In this document: positions 22,301 to 34,340 of the stretch, in pieces
Layout: the number at the start of each line of letters is the position of its first letter
Numbering within the stretch: the first letter of the stretch is position 1
Source of the DNA: Symbiodinium natans
Taxonomy: Eukaryota; Sar; Dinophyceae; Suessiales; Symbiodiniaceae
Reading direction: 5' to 3'
Length of the DNA stretch: 64,000 nt
Assembly: GCA_905221605.1 (NCBI GenBank)
Contig: CAJNDS010002619.1
Location: 250,001 to 314,000, forward strand
The notes under the pieces: generated by a model
Databases searched by the model: none
Told to the model about the DNA's origin: nothing
Seen by the model: the letters and a program-made list of their open reading frames with translations, nothing else
Translations under genes and position numbers: made by a program

Positions 22301-23955
22301 TGCTATCCATGAGCCGGGGTAGGGCTGGTAGAGGGACAAGCTTTGTCCAAAAGAGGAAGGAACGTTGGCAGTCAGAGCGAGCGGACGAGGGTTCCGAGGA
22401 TCGAAACTGATGGGGGCAAGAGCTGCGAAGGTTTGTAAGGTATTTTAAGGCAAGAGGCACATAAGCAGCCAAGGCACTTTGGCTCTGCACATAGGAGATG
22501 CGCAAGCAGAATGATGGTTACACCTCTCGCAGGCAGCAGGATGATCTGCGAGTGTCTTGGCGGCCAGTTTGGTAGATCAAAACGAGGTGGATAAAGTTGA
22601 TCTGCGAAAGGTAAGCTGTTTGCAATATGGCTTTGATTTCCTTTCGCTGGACGGCCGACTGCAAGGTGTGCCCGATGGCTCCATGCCCTGCTGATTGAAT
22701 TCTGGCAGATTGGGGACCTTGGTCAAAGTGCATCGTCAATTGATCTACTTGAATCCACAGGCTGTATACAAGGATGTCCCGTGGCCCGTCCAGAAGTGCG
22801 CAACGTCGAGCGGGTAGACCAAAGACTGCAATGGGGACGCGGCCGGTCCGACGCTCTGAGACGCATCGCCAGGGCTGCATGAAGGAAGTGTCCGGTTGCG
22901 CGGGTACATGTAGCACATGCTTTTGGGCGTTTCTTTTTCGGACATTGGGATTGCAATGGATTGTATCGGATTGCAGTATTCCGAAGTATTCGAAATTCCG
23001 GGCGCGCTGACCTGGAGCCTTCCCTGACATATTGGGTACAGCTCAGCGGCTGGGTGAGCACGGCAGCAAAATCTGCAAAGTGGGCAGGTCACGCGAGTGT
23101 TTGTGACTGGTCAAGTAGAGACACCGAGGGACGCATTGAGCATAGACTTTTAAACCAGTCTTTACGTACACAGGCCGGTACACAAGCCAACTTGATTGCC
23201 AGGGTACTTGCCTCAATCTGTCCGCGGCAACATCCCATTGTGGAAGCTGCGTGCTAGCAGGAATTCGCGCGACATGTGGAAAAGCGCAAGCTTGCATGTG
23301 ACGACGCCGGTTGGGGAATGCCGCCCTCATACTTTGCAAACCATAGTGAACAGTGGTGATGCATTCCCGCGCTTTGGTTACCGGCGTCACGATAGTGTCT
23401 TGCACGGGCACCTGTTTCCGTGTCTCTTGGCAACATGGGGGCCATGAGCACAAAGGTTTCCCGACTGTAAAGTAGGAGGTTCTATAGTACACTCTGCGAA
23501 AACATGCGTTTCAGCATGTTGGATGGTTTGGCCTATGTCAGAATGTGGAAGCTCAAGGCTATTTGAGCAACCGGGCAACGAGCCAGCGGTCCAGGCGCTT
23601 GAGAGCAGGAAAATGATCGGGCCGAGCAGATGCTGCGTACACTGGCTTGAACGGGGATATAGGTAAGTGGCACGGGGTGGCACACCTCTCCAAGCATTGC
23701 CTGCAACAGGGGCTTCCTGGCTGGTGGCTGGTAGAGCATGGCCGCTGCCAAGGACAGACATGACGGGCAAGGTTCACATATTGCGTTTGTCAGGGAGAGC
23801 CGAGAGGTCTTGCAACGTTTGCAGCCTGTCGGAGAAGTCATGAGTTCTGGATTTCCATGCATGCTGCACGCGTGCTGTTAGAGCTTGCCTTACAGGACCC
23901 TCCTGTACGAGCGACGGAGCTTTCGCTCACACCCTGGACGATGGACAAGTCGTGA
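19320..23955. other. Long stretch without recognised gene
   Basis: No supported gene in 4.6 kb. A short word (gcgtccatgttaccag and variants) occurs three times between 19,540 and 19,705. Around 21,720-21,760 the phrase aggtggatgtctttggcaag is followed by aggtggatgtattttgcc, a small tandem duplication. Open frames up to 170 codons (22,518-23,030, minus) overlap other frames of similar length and show no domain I recognise. Confidence 0.4.
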
Positions 23956-23958
23956 CCT

Positions 23959-24073
23959 GGAATTCCACGCAGTTTAGGTGAGTTGAACACTTGGATGTTG
24001 TTGCAACTTGTCGCGCCGATTGAATTCCATGCAGTTTAGATGAGTCGAAGATTTGGACGTTGCTGCAGCCTGC
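23959..24073 (+). repeat. 62-bp tandem duplication
   Basis: Two diverged copies offset by 62 bp: ggaattccacgcagtttagg, then tgagttgaacacttggatgt (from about 23,959) and tgaattccatgcagtttaga, then tgagtcgaagatttggacgt (from about 24,021). Both copies then read tgttgcaac or tgctgcagc-like sequence. Confidence 0.8.
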
Positions 24074-24521
24074 CATATTTTTTTGATAAGATCAACAAGC
24101 CTTCGATGTTCGCGAGTTCATGTACAAATATGTACATGCTGTAGACGAGAATTGAATTGGAGGCAGCTGGGAATGCAGCGATGGCAGGGGCCAGAACGAT
24201 CCCATCTGACATGCCGGGTTAGGCTGCGCGGCTATGCCTTGCGCGTTTGTCGCGGGAGTTCGCGACAGTTCTACCGTATCGAAGAAATCCGAAAAGGCAT
24301 AAGCATAATGGAAGGGGGTTTCCGTGTTAGGGCACAGCGTGCTGGAACACCTACGCATGCCCCGGTGTGTCGGCGCCCGTGTTCCTTCGCGGAGGCAGAA
24401 GTCAAAAACATCTTAGCCTCTTCGCCCCTTCTGTGGTGCAGTGCTGCCCCGCGCTGCCGGCACTCCCCCTCCACTTGAGCATTTTTTTTTCGTTGTGTGG
24501 GGTGTTGTAGTGGCATGGGTA

Positions 24522-24616
24522 TCCTACGCGGGCCTACGCGTAAGCTCATGTTTAGTAGGCGCGCGGCCTACGCGCGGAGTATGTTGTTGACGCGCGCCTA
24601 CGCAGACCTACGCGGC
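24522..24616. repeat. CCTACGCG-rich cluster
   Basis: Within 95 bp, CCTACGC occurs five times and its inverse once (GTAGGCGCGCGGCCTAC is a near palindrome at about 24,555-24,572). A related word, gtatcctacgcggcc, recurs at about 42,359-42,373 beside the copia remnant. Function unknown; it may be a relic of a mobile element end. Confidence 0.6.
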
Positions 24617-24679
24617 AAGCCCTGAAACAAGCACAAACGCATTGTTTAGCCCTTAACCCTAAGCCCGAAACCCTATTCT

Positions 24680-25380
24680 ACGGGATTTCCTGCCTAGCCC
24701 TGCGCGATTTCTTGCCCAACCCTGCCCGATTTCCTGCCCAACCTGTCCGGTTTCCTGCCCAGCCCTACCCGATTTCCTGCCCAACCCTGCCCGGTTTTCT
24801 GCCCAACCCTACCCGATTTGCTTGCCCGATTTTCTGCCCAAGCCTGCAACCCTGCTCGGTTTTCTGCCCAACCCTGCCCGATTTTCTGCCCAAGCCTGCA
24901 ACCCTGCTCGGTTTTCTGCCCAACCCTACCCGATTTTGCTGCCCAACCCTGCCCGATTTTCTGCCCAAGCCTACAACCCTGCTCGGTTTTCTGCCCAACC
25001 CTGCTCGGTTTTCTGCCCAGCCCTACCCGATTTGCTGCCCAACCCTGCCCGATTTTCTGACCAAGCCTACAACCCTGCTCGGTTTTTTGCCCAGCCCTAC
25101 CCGATTTGCTGCCCAACCCTGCCCGGTTTTCTGCCCAACCCTACCCGATTTGCTGCCCAACCCTGCCCGATTTTCTGCCCAAGCCTGCAACCCTGCTCGG
25201 TTTTCTGCCCAACCCTACCCGATTTGCTGCCCAACCCTGCCCGATTTTCTGCCCAAGCCTACAACCCTGCTCGGTTTTCTGCCCAGCCCTACCCGATTTG
25301 CTGCCCAACCCTGCCCGATTTTCTGCCCAAGCCTACAACCCTGCGGTTTCCTGCCCAACCCTGCCCAGTTTTCTGCACTA
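24680..25380 (+). repeat. Minisatellite of ~22-25-bp units with quantised higher-order spacing
   Basis: Built from ccgattttctgcccaaccctg-like units with variants ccggttt, ctcggttt and acccgatttg. A marker word, aagcctgcaaccctg or aagcctacaaccctg, starts at 24,840, 24,892, 24,967, 25,063, 25,181, 25,255 and 25,329. Spacings of 52, 75, 96, 118, 74 and 74 fit 52 plus multiples of 22. Frames on both strands stay open (24,712-25,410, 232 codons; 24,822-25,430) as proline-rich repeats such as NPARFSAQ; I regard them as artefacts. Confidence 0.93.
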
Positions 25381-25399
25381 CAGTCTTTAGGGAGCAAAG

Positions 25400-26235
25400 G
25401 CTTAACATGATTAGGACGATTAGGATGTAGAGCTTGGCAAGTGGGCTTGGGTGTGCTGCTACACCATACACTCAGACTAAGGTGAAGGAGGTCATTCGTT
25501 GGAGTATGACATCACACGAGGCCAACGACCTCAAGGCAAGGACGCAGTGTAATTCTGCATGCCATGCCTTTTTGTTGCCAAATGGATCATGTTTTGATCT
25601 CGAGCTCAGAAAGAATATGACATAATTACCTTCAGGAATCCCAGAGACATGCTGTGGTGCACCTCACCAAGGATCGTCCGCATACCAGAAATTCCCCGCT
25701 CGACTCCAGACAAAATGTTACTGGTAGTTCTGGAAACTCGGGCTTGTCCAGAGGTGTGGGTGCTGCATCTGGCCAAGTGGGGCGACTTGAGCAGGCTGGG
25801 TGAGCATGGCATCTCGGATTTTTCAAGACTGGCCGTGAGACGCAATTGTCACAAGCTCAACAACATGCTCTGCCTCTTGTTCTGAGCGCGCCGCTGTCCA
25901 TAGAGCCCTTGGCAGTGGCTTAGTGAAGCTTCTAGGACTAGCTCACGGGTATGTGATGTTCGGACGCTGACAGAAGTTCTATTATGCCTGTTGCAGGAAC
26001 CACACATAAGCAGACATATCTTGCCACTTGTTGCATTCCTGTTTGTAGAAGAGGTGCGGGCGGTGTGTGTGTGTGTGTGTGTGTCTGTGTGTGCAACTCG
26101 TAGGAAAGACTGCTGCTGACTGTTGCGGGTCTGTACCCGCATTTTTGACGTTAGTCTTTGGTGCGCAGTATCCGAAAGTGCACTAGAGTTAGGGTTGCTG
26201 CTTGACTTTCAGTACGTGAGCATGTCAGGCCGGCG
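25400..26235. other. Gap with (TG)n microsatellite
   Basis: No gene recognised. A (TG)n tract with one interruption lies at about 26,063-26,091. Confidence 0.5.
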
Positions 26236-26241
26236 TCGATC

Positions 26242-26436
26242 GTGAGCTTTGCCCAGACTAACGTCGCATTGTTCAATGCTCTTCGGGCTGCGCGGAAAGA
26301 AAAGTGCGAAGAAGTTCGAAAGAACTTCGAAAAAACGACGTTTGCTGGACTTCCGGCGCATCAGAAGATCTGCCAGAGTTCCTGGGCTTCCATGGCAGCT
26401 GCACCCCTCAGCTCTCACGCAGGCTTCTTGTTCTAG
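26242..26436 (+). CDS. Candidate exon or small ORF with charged helix
   Basis: A 64-codon frame beginning MSFAQTNVALFNALRAARKE and continuing through KCEEVRKNFEKTTF has a strongly basic/acidic helix in its first half. The second half is alanine- and serine-rich. The codon before the Met is part of gatcgtgag, so an exon starting there is also possible. No known family. It fits the series of + strand helix patches. Confidence 0.35.
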   Translation: MSFAQTNVALFNALRAARKEKCEEVRKNFEKTTFAGLPAHQKICQSSWASMAAAPLSSHAGFLF

Positions 26437-26461
26437 AACTGCATTTTTATGAACGAACCAA

Positions 26462-26590
26462 ATGTGGACCCAAGGTCAATGGTGGCGAATGGAAGAGGCC
26501 AAAAGGGCCAAGCGCGACCACTTTCCTGAAGTCAAGGAGATGAACTACACGCTGGTCCGAGATCAAGTCATGCACTGCCTTGGCTTTGAT
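26462..26590 (+). CDS. Candidate exon with charged helix
   Basis: The + frame contains EEAKRAKRDHFPEVKEMNY followed by TLVRDQVMHCLGFDSAV, a helix-compatible stretch, then becomes cysteine-rich without a recognisable zinc motif. Downstream (26,809-26,930) two frames again give charged helices. Ends are approximate; an intron-containing gene is possible but unproven. Confidence 0.3.
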
Positions 26591-26599
26591 TCTGCTGTC

Positions 26600-28380
26600 T
26601 GTCGGGCAGGCTTGTGTGCAACGCGGCGCATTTCATGTGGCTGCTCGAGGTGCAGAGAGCAATGGGGTTCGGCAAGTTGGGCCTCTTGGAGCTGTTGTTG
26701 CTCTCACCGAAAGAGCCCTAGTGGCGAATTGATCTCATTGTGCAGCTACTGGCACGTCCACCACTCACTAGGATACGAAGGTGGGTGGATGTACTGGCCA
26801 CGCTGCTGAGACAAGAGGACGAGAGCGAGATAGAGATCTTCTATTTGGCGGACAAAGCGCCCGAGAGACTTTCGCGAACGCGGACAGCAGCTGGAAGATG
26901 TTCAGAGATGATGCAGGTCAATGACAGAGGCTGTGGAAAGGGTCCCTTGCTCGTTCCTGGCAGGCATTACCGACGCTGGGTTACAGCCCTCCAGCGGCGG
27001 CCGTGAGCAAAAAGAAGCACCTCCACGATGCGAATTCTTCTTGTCGCTCTGTTTCATGTAATTGCATCGATTGGCATCCATCGGGGATTCGCCCCTCTCG
27101 GAGCATCAGGCTACGGTGTCTCGTAAAGAAGCATTGGGTATGGAACTTCCGAAAACTTAGACTTTTTTGTGTCTAGGCAGACATCCTCAATCTCCCTGAG
27201 AGAGCCAGGGTGTCACTATGCCTGTTACCATACGGCGGTGCCAAGTGTTTGGGAACCCTAGACCCTGCATCATCCAATGTTGCGATCGTTGCATGTCTAA
27301 AGGCCTGTGAAGAAAGTTTAGCCTTAGACCCTAAACCTCAAGCCCCCAAGCCTTAAGCCCCGCAAGCCCTGACATGGCGCGACAATTTCAGCTTGATGGC
27401 TCGAGACTAGAGACTTTTAGAGTCTTGGTAGCTCTCTCCCGCAGGTCTACCTCCCTCTGAGGATCTAGCTCAGCCATGAACCTAAACTGTGAAGCCAACT
27501 CACTCCCTTGAGCGAGAATCTGGAGCTGCGAGCAGTTCTAGGGAATCTTGCTTGGATCGTAACGAGGAAGTACTCTATATAGAAATTTGTAGGCATGGCG
27601 TGCGCAGTTTATCCAGATAAAGATATTTGAAGACACTGCCTAGTTTGCAACCATGACCCAGCAGCTCAGAATCCGTGCCCTGTCAGCGATGTTTCTGAAG
27701 GGTTTAGGATTTTAGGTGCTTTACGGGGTTTAGGGTTTTGTGCGTTTGGGCTTCGGGCCGGCTTTGGGGGTTCAAGAGGTTAGGGTCTCAGGGTTTTGGG
27801 TTTAGGGAAATTCAAGGTCTTGGACCCGGGAATTGAGGGTTGCACTGTACCACGCAGGCTTCGGCGTATCAGGTGTGCACTGGTCTCTGCCAAGTTGTAG
27901 TGTCGAAAGGCATTTTCAGACGTCAAAAATGCAATGGTGCTACAGCAAAGAATTCGCCTGCACCTCACTGGACTACTTCCTAAGCCTGGGCTGAAGGCAG
28001 TTTCCAGGGATTCAATAGCTCTTGAGCTCAGGGCTGCTCAGTGTTGAGTGAGGGACGTGATGTGGAGCATAAGGAGTGTCCGGTTTTTCGATCGCGCGTT
28101 CTCCGAGAAACCTCAAACCTTCTGAACACTAGAGCCAAGGAGCCTTCTACACTCTAAACCCAAAGACTCCTACAGACCTCATAGGGCACCTGAAGGCCCC
28201 AGGAACCCTAATCCCCCGTGCCCTGAAGCCCAAAGGGTTTCGGGTGTAGGCCTCAAGGGTTTTTGCTTTTGGGACTTCAAATTTAGGATTGACGGCATCC
28301 TTAAACCTGTCGCGCGAAACCCTACTAGAGAACAGTTGTCCCGAAAGCATGTTCAAGCCACGATTCAATCCTTGAATCAC
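26600..28380. other. Transition into telomere-like DNA
   Basis: No gene recognised. From about 27,300 onward degenerate ccctaaa/tttaggg words become frequent, first on one strand (27,325-27,370), then the other (27,705-27,815), then mixed. Confidence 0.5.
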
Positions 28381-28389
28381 GCCGTCCAT

Positions 28390-28700
28390 CCTTGCATCAT
28401 CCATTGCGACATCCATCGCGACATCTAACGAAGACCCCTCACGAAGACCACCCGCCATCCATCACAACATCCATCCATGCATCAAGGATGACGAAGAACC
28501 TTCAAGAAGACCACCCGCCATCCATCAGCACATCCATCACGACATCGATAACGACGAACCTTCACGAAGACCACCCGCCATCCATCAGGACACATCAATC
28601 ACGACTGCCATCCATGCATCAGCGATAACGAGGAACCTTCACGAAGACAACTCACCATCCATCACGACATCAATCACGACATCCATCCATGCACCGTTCG
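28390..28700 (+). repeat. Direct repeat rich in catccatcacgacatc
   Basis: Imperfect units built on accttcacgaagaccacc, cgccatccatcacgacatcc. About four units of 50-75 bp. It grades into the hairpin minisatellite that follows. Confidence 0.8.
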
Positions 28701-28734
28701 CGAACGCAAAAGCGAACGCCTCCCATGCACCAGC

Positions 28735-29245
28735 ATCACGACGCCCCGCGAGCACGCAGAGGGTCGTCGCTTTTGCATCTCGACAACGCAAAAGCACTCA
28801 GAGTGTTGGCGGTCACGCGATCACGACACCTCGCGACCACGCAGAGGGTTCTCGAACGCCAAACCACGCATTTTGTGCGTCTCGACAACGCAAGAGCACG
28901 CAAAAGGTCATCGTTCATATGCGATCACGATACACGCAGAGGGTCGTCGTTTTTACGTTTGGACACCGCAAAAGCACGCAGAGGGTCATACGCGGAGGGC
29001 CGTCGTTTTTGCGTTTCGACAATGCGAAAAACACGCGAGGCTTGGCATTCACGCGATCACGACACGCCGGGCCCACGCAGAGGGTCATGGTTTTTTTGTG
29101 CTTCGACAACGCAAAAACACGCCGAGGGTGATCGTTCATCGTTCACGCGATCACGACACCCCAAGAAGACGCAAAGGGTCGTAGTTTTTGCCTTTCGACA
29201 ACGCGAAAACACGCAGAGGGTTGGCGTTTTTGCATTTTTTTTGAC
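28735..29245 (+). repeat. Hairpin minisatellite (gtttttgcg...cgcaaaaac)
   Basis: Six copies of a palindromic core, best as gtttttgcgtt, tcgac, aacgcaaaaac (about 11-bp arms), at roughly 28,767, 28,869, 28,947, 29,004, 29,089 and 29,182. Cores are joined by cacgcagagggtcgtcg and by ttcacgcgatcacgacacc spacers. A 332-codon frame (28,689-29,687) crosses it and looks artefactual: its translation is repeats in the first half and unrelated sequence after. Confidence 0.85.
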
Positions 29246-29249
29246 CCAG

Positions 29250-32200
29250 GTGCGGCCGCCACGTGCTTTAACACATAATCCGAGCATCTGTTTAATTGGG
29301 CCCCACCCCCCCCCCCCCACCGCAATAAGAACGGCGGGGCGCCGCAATAATAAGACAATGGCAATTATCACCGATCCAAACTGCAGCTCAGCATGCAAAA
29401 AAAGAAGCCTTCGGACTAGATTTTTCAACTCCCCCCCCCGGAAAATGTTCTTTAAATGTGGTGGTGTTTCCCCATACGAAAGCCCCCGCACTGGAAAGCA
29501 GTCTTGCAGCCGGATTTTCGACGAAAATCTTGAAATGTGGAGGTATGTAATTGAACAGATGCGGATTATGAATTTCAAGAGGAGAACCCACGAAATCCAT
29601 CACGCCATCATCCAGGCATCATCCATGATGCCATCCATCACGTCATCCATACAACGACGACTCTTTAACGACAACCGCCTCCGCTGAAAAGCCCTCTACC
29701 ATGGTTTCGAGAAAAGAGCCTCATATGATCAAGGCAACACCTGCTTCGACCTCGAGGATGCCGCCCCGCTGGCTCCGCTCCGGCGGGTGAGTCACTGGGC
29801 TTCGGAGTCGTTTTTTTGGTGGTGCTTTGGGTGCATGGCTTTACGCGGTGTTTTGGGCTGGCGTTGGAATTTCGGGTTAGGGTTTAGGCTTCAAGGTGTT
29901 GTGAGCTCGGAGTTCAGAGCGCAGGCTGTGGATTGAAAGCGCTGTTGTGTAGTACAGTTCGATTAATTACAGCATATGTGAGATACCCCATGCTACAGGT
30001 CTGACGGACAGTTTGAGCCCTAACCCTGAACCCCACACCCTAAACCCTGAACCCTAAACTCTAAAGCCCCAAAAGCTCCTAAACCCTCAGCCCCTCAAGG
30101 CGACGCGCCAGCGCCACGGACCCGCGGACGGTGACGTCGGAGTGGCCGGCGCAAGCTCTCCTGGACCAAACCCAGTTTGAGTTAGGGTCCAGGGTTTTAG
30201 GGCTTAGGGCTTGTAGGGTTTAGGGTTTAGGGCTTTGGGTTTAGGTTGTTTTCTGAGGTTCAAAGCACATCTGATTCCTTTTCACTGCCGGGAAGGGTCG
30301 TGCAGCTGGCAGCACTTGTCGAGAACGCGCAGGCACGGTCTATTGGGACGTCTGCGTGAAGAGAAAACAAGAGTGCGACAGAAACTGCTTCTCCTGAGCC
30401 TAAACTCTTAACCCCTTAAAGTTTAAGGTTTAGGGGTTAGGCTACTTACTCTTGTCTGTAAATCAGGGCTGCGCTCGGGGGGAGAGTTGCTGCTTGCTCG
30501 GGCCGAAAGGTCGTCCTTGGTCAGGGCCGCACCCCAAGTACAGGCACCCCTTACCTCAAGACACACTGGCGGCCCTTAAGTTTTGGGACGCCGCGTGTCT
30601 TCAAGTGGTAGTTGGAGCCAGGGCCCCCCAATTTCCACACTGTTTTCTTCCCAACCGAGGCCCCGCCGCAACAGAGAGGTGAGAAGAGTTCGCCCATGAC
30701 AGGCAAAACTTACCTAGGCAGGCCCTTGGAATTGTTTTTACATGCTGGTGAACTGCTACACCCTGTGAAACAACCCTCATTACAGCCCTGAGCCTGCCCT
30801 AAGCCCTGTGAACATCCGCAAATCCTCCAACCCTTCCAGGCTTGCTTGGGCAATCCAAGAATGCTTGTTATGTCATGTTGCAGAACATTCACGCGGAACT
30901 TTGTGTGCAACGGTCGAAAGGCAGGCATGCCACGTGTAGACTTTCGATGTCTGCTGTTCCGAAGCATCTGATGGTCAGAGTCCAAGATGCCAAGATGTCG
31001 TGCCAGGAAGCCCATGGAAGCCCAAGACCTTCATGTAACGCCTGCCTTTTGAAATCTTCAAGAACAAAATCGACCTGTCTAGAATCCCTGTCAGCAGCTG
31101 ACTCGCATTCCCGAAAACTCGGCTCGTCAGCACACGCTTGAGCGCAGCAGCATGGAGCACCACAGCAGCATAGAGCACCACAGCAGCATAGAGCACCACA
31201 GCAGCATAGAGCACCGCAGCATACAGCACCACAGCATAGAGCACCCTAAACCCGCAACCCTAAACCCCGAAAAAGGAGCCTCAAACCAGCCATGGAATCG
31301 GAGGGCGGCGACGACCACTGGTTGCTGCACTGGCTGAAGGCAATCAGGATGATTTTTCGGGTTTAGGATGTAGGGTTTAGGGTTCAAGGCTTGGGTCAAA
31401 AGCTCCGTGTCCAGACTTTGGGGTCATCAGGTTTGGGGTGGCACCTTTTGGCGCCAGCACGGGTGCAGTCCTTGCCCCAAATGCTTACCCCACAACAACG
31501 AACCGGTACTCGTACCTTATTCCTGAATCCTAGTCCTAATCCCTAGTCCCCAACAAACCCTGAACCCCTAAACCCGAATTTGCCCTGAGGCCAGCGGCAA
31601 ATGCCCGAGCGTGGCTGGTGAGAGAAAGCTGAGCCCCCAGCTGTTGACTCAAGCCGCACATGATTTATTACCCCTGCTTGAAGGGGTTTAGGGTTTAGGT
31701 TGCCACGAGTAGGGCTACAGAGTGTTAGGAATCCCTGGATGAAGTGAGTCAGAGGAAGTTCTGGTTTGGGGTTGAGGGTTCGGGGTCTAGGGTTTGGGGT
31801 TGAGGGGTGGGCCGCAGGTGCCACCTCCTTTGACATTTGGGTTTTGACCTGGGTTGATAGGGTTTGGGGTTTAGGGCCTCAGCTTTAGTGTTTAGGGCGT
31901 TTTTTGTCGCTTCGGGTTTTGGGCTGGCAGGGTTATAGGGTTTAGCCTAAACCCTCAATCTCTAGGCCCAATTGTTTTTGTCAGGGAGCGCCAGCGCGGC
32001 CGGTCCAGCTCCCCGAGTTGGCCCCAACCTCAGATTAACAGCTGAGCAACGTTCAGGGCATCGCCTTCTTGGGCTGTTGCTGAAAGGTTGGGGCTGAAGG
32101 TTACAAGTAGAGTTTCTAAAGGTTTGTTGATTTTGACCTTGGTAGCCAAACCTGCTGTTGGCTGTCAGGCGGATCGAGCAGCGCGTGGGGCGGTCCGCCA

Positions 32201-32410
32201 TGAGGCTCGGGTGGGGAAAGGGGGTAATCTGTGTGTTTTTTGGCGTTACCGTGTCTTTGTTGTGTCTTTTTTGTTCTGACGTCTCGAGGAACAGCTTGCC
32301 ATTGCTTCATTGTGTTTTTCGCGTCATCGGTGTCTTTTGTTTTGGCGTTATCTCTGTGTGTGTGTGTGTGTGTTCTTTTAAGCGTTATCTGAGCTGTGTC
32401 TTTTTGTTCT
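29250..32410. other. Mixed telomere-like and unique sequence
   Basis: No gene recognised. It holds a C-homopolymer of about 13 near 29,308-29,320 and a short (cagcatagagcaccac)n minisatellite at about 31,145-31,245, giving the MEHHSS/LYAAVV repeats in translation. Telomere-like patches lie at 29,870-30,090, 30,180-30,245, 31,685-31,960 and a (TG)n tract at about 32,352-32,371. Confidence 0.6.
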
Positions 32411-32414
32411 CGTC

Positions 32415-33295
32415 AAGCCTAAACCCCTGAACCCTAACCCTAAACCCTAAACCCTAAACCCTAAACCCTAAACCCTAAACCCCTAAACCCCTAAACCCCT
32501 AAACCCCTAAACCCAAAACCCTACACCCTAAACCCCCCCCCCCCCAGCCCTAAGCCCTAAAGGCGTAAAAACTCTAAAAACCCTAAACTTCACCCGAAGC
32601 CCTAAACCCTAAACCCAAAAAAACGCAGAACACCCTAGGCCCTGCACCCTAACTAAACCCCGAAACCTAAACCCAAAACCCCAAACCCCAAACCCTAAAC
32701 CCTAATCCGGAGCCGAAAGCCCTAAAACCCTAAACCCCAAACCTTAAACCCTAAACTCGACAAGCTCTAAAGCCTGAAGCCCAAAACCTAAGCCCTAAAC
32801 CTTAAAAAGCAAAAAAACACCCTGAACCCTAAAGCAAAAAACCCTGGACACTAAACCCCAAAGCCTAACCGGAAACCCTAAACCTAAAACCTCAACCCAA
32901 AACCCTAAAGTCTAACCCGGAACCAAAAGGCCTAAAACCCTAAACCCATACCCGAAACCCTAAACCCCTAAACCCTGAACCCCCAAACCCTAAACCCTAA
33001 ACCCAGAAAATGAACCCTACACCCTAAACCCTAAATCCTAAACCCGAAACCCTACACCCTAAACCCGAAGCCCCCCAAAACCCCTAAACCCAAAACCCTC
33101 AACCCCACACCCCAAACCCTAAACCCTAAACCTTCAACATCCTTCAACCCTTAAACCCTACACCCTCAACCCTAAACCCCAAACCCAAAACCCCAAATCC
33201 CACCTTAAACCCTAAACCCTGAACCCCAACCCGGAAGCCCTGGACCCTAAACCCCAAACCCGAAACCCTAAACCCTACAAGCTATCCCTGAACCC
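32415..33295 (-). repeat. Densest telomere-like array (CCCTAAA on + strand)
   Basis: Starts with about six perfect ccctaaa heptamers (32,437-32,480) and passes straight into five ccccctaaa/cccctaaa octamer-like units (32,480-32,512). It then degenerates over 780 bp with ccgaaac, ccaaaac, cttaaac and other variants and a C12 run near 32,536. The G-rich strand is the minus strand, so if this were a chromosome end the end would lie to the left; more likely it is interstitial. Confidence 0.93.
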
Positions 33296-33299
33296 GCAA

Positions 33300-34340
33300 G
33301 CCAAAAAAAGACGCAGATGACCCCCAAAATCACGCAGATAATTACAGGAAACACGTCATTTCCTCTGGATTTTGGTCTTAAGCGGGCAAGTTTACAGCCT
33401 CAATCAAGAACCATGAGCCCTAGAAGAGCGATGTCTAGCGGTGGCCGTCAGGACTGGCTGGGTATCATAGAAGCCTCACATACCAGCTTCAAGAGGCCCC
33501 CCCAAGCGGCACATCAATGCTCAGCTTGATCTGCTGTGGGATGCCTTGTGTGTGATGGTCATGAAAATGTGCATGACGTTTAATGCATCCTGAGCTAGAC
33601 ACCCGAAACAGAGTTTGCCATATCTCGCTGATTGCCTGCAAGGTATGACTCGGATAAAGCCGACTTCAACGAGGCTTGGGGGACTTCTGAGAGACAGAAG
33701 TTGGTAAAGAGATGCACATCCAGTTGCCGTTCCACTTTGTGTCGCTGCGTCGCCATGAAGCTTTCGGTTGTGTCATGCGAAGCGTGATGATTGCTTCAGC
33801 TGCCTCTGTTTGTGTGAGTGTGTGTGTGTGCCTAGAAACCTTAGAGTATCGCGCTATGGCACCTAATTCCATCATGGTACTAGACATGAACCCTCTGGGT
33901 ACCTTTTGGGCCTTAGGTAGGAGTTGCCGCTGTAGGGTAGGCACCAGGGTTAAGGATTGTTGGTGCAGGGTATGGATCGCGGATTGTGGGCTTGCGTATA
34001 GGGGGCGTTTTGGGGCTACTGCGCCACCTCCAATATAAAATGGGACCCAAGTACGGCTTAGTTGACCAAGGATTTGTTGGGCTTTGTTTTATGTTGGTGG
34101 GTGGTTGAGGTGGGGGTCATATAGGATCCCTCTATATTTTTTTCCCTTGCAGGCTGTCTGCTCTCCTCTATGTACATATTTACTATACTACTTAGAACAG
34201 GGGCCCTGTTAACGACCACCCCTAGCACCTGCAAAACCATAAACAAAAGTTGTCGTTCAATTGGAACCGCCAGCAAACTCCATAATCCCAAAAAGAACAT
34301 CATTTCGGCAACCCCTAAAACCTGATGGCAAGCCAGGACT
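33300..34340. other. Non-telomeric island, no recognised gene
   Basis: About 1 kb almost without telomere words. Open frames on both strands (33,712-34,038 plus; 34,058-34,303 minus) have no domain I recognise. A second (TG)n tract lies at about 33,815-33,831. Confidence 0.5.

Noticed and set aside
24694-25430. Proline-rich protein (232 codons) or glycine-rich antisense protein
   Set aside because: Arises from the 22-25-bp minisatellite; frames on both strands are open and the frame drifts between copies.
28689-29687. 332-codon + strand protein
   Set aside because: First half is the hairpin minisatellite, second half unrelated low-complexity sequence; a minus-strand frame of 173 codons overlaps it. 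No domain recognised.
32415-33295. True chromosome end
   Set aside because: Array is degenerate, followed on both sides by other sequence, and opposite-orientation blocks occur throughout the right half.
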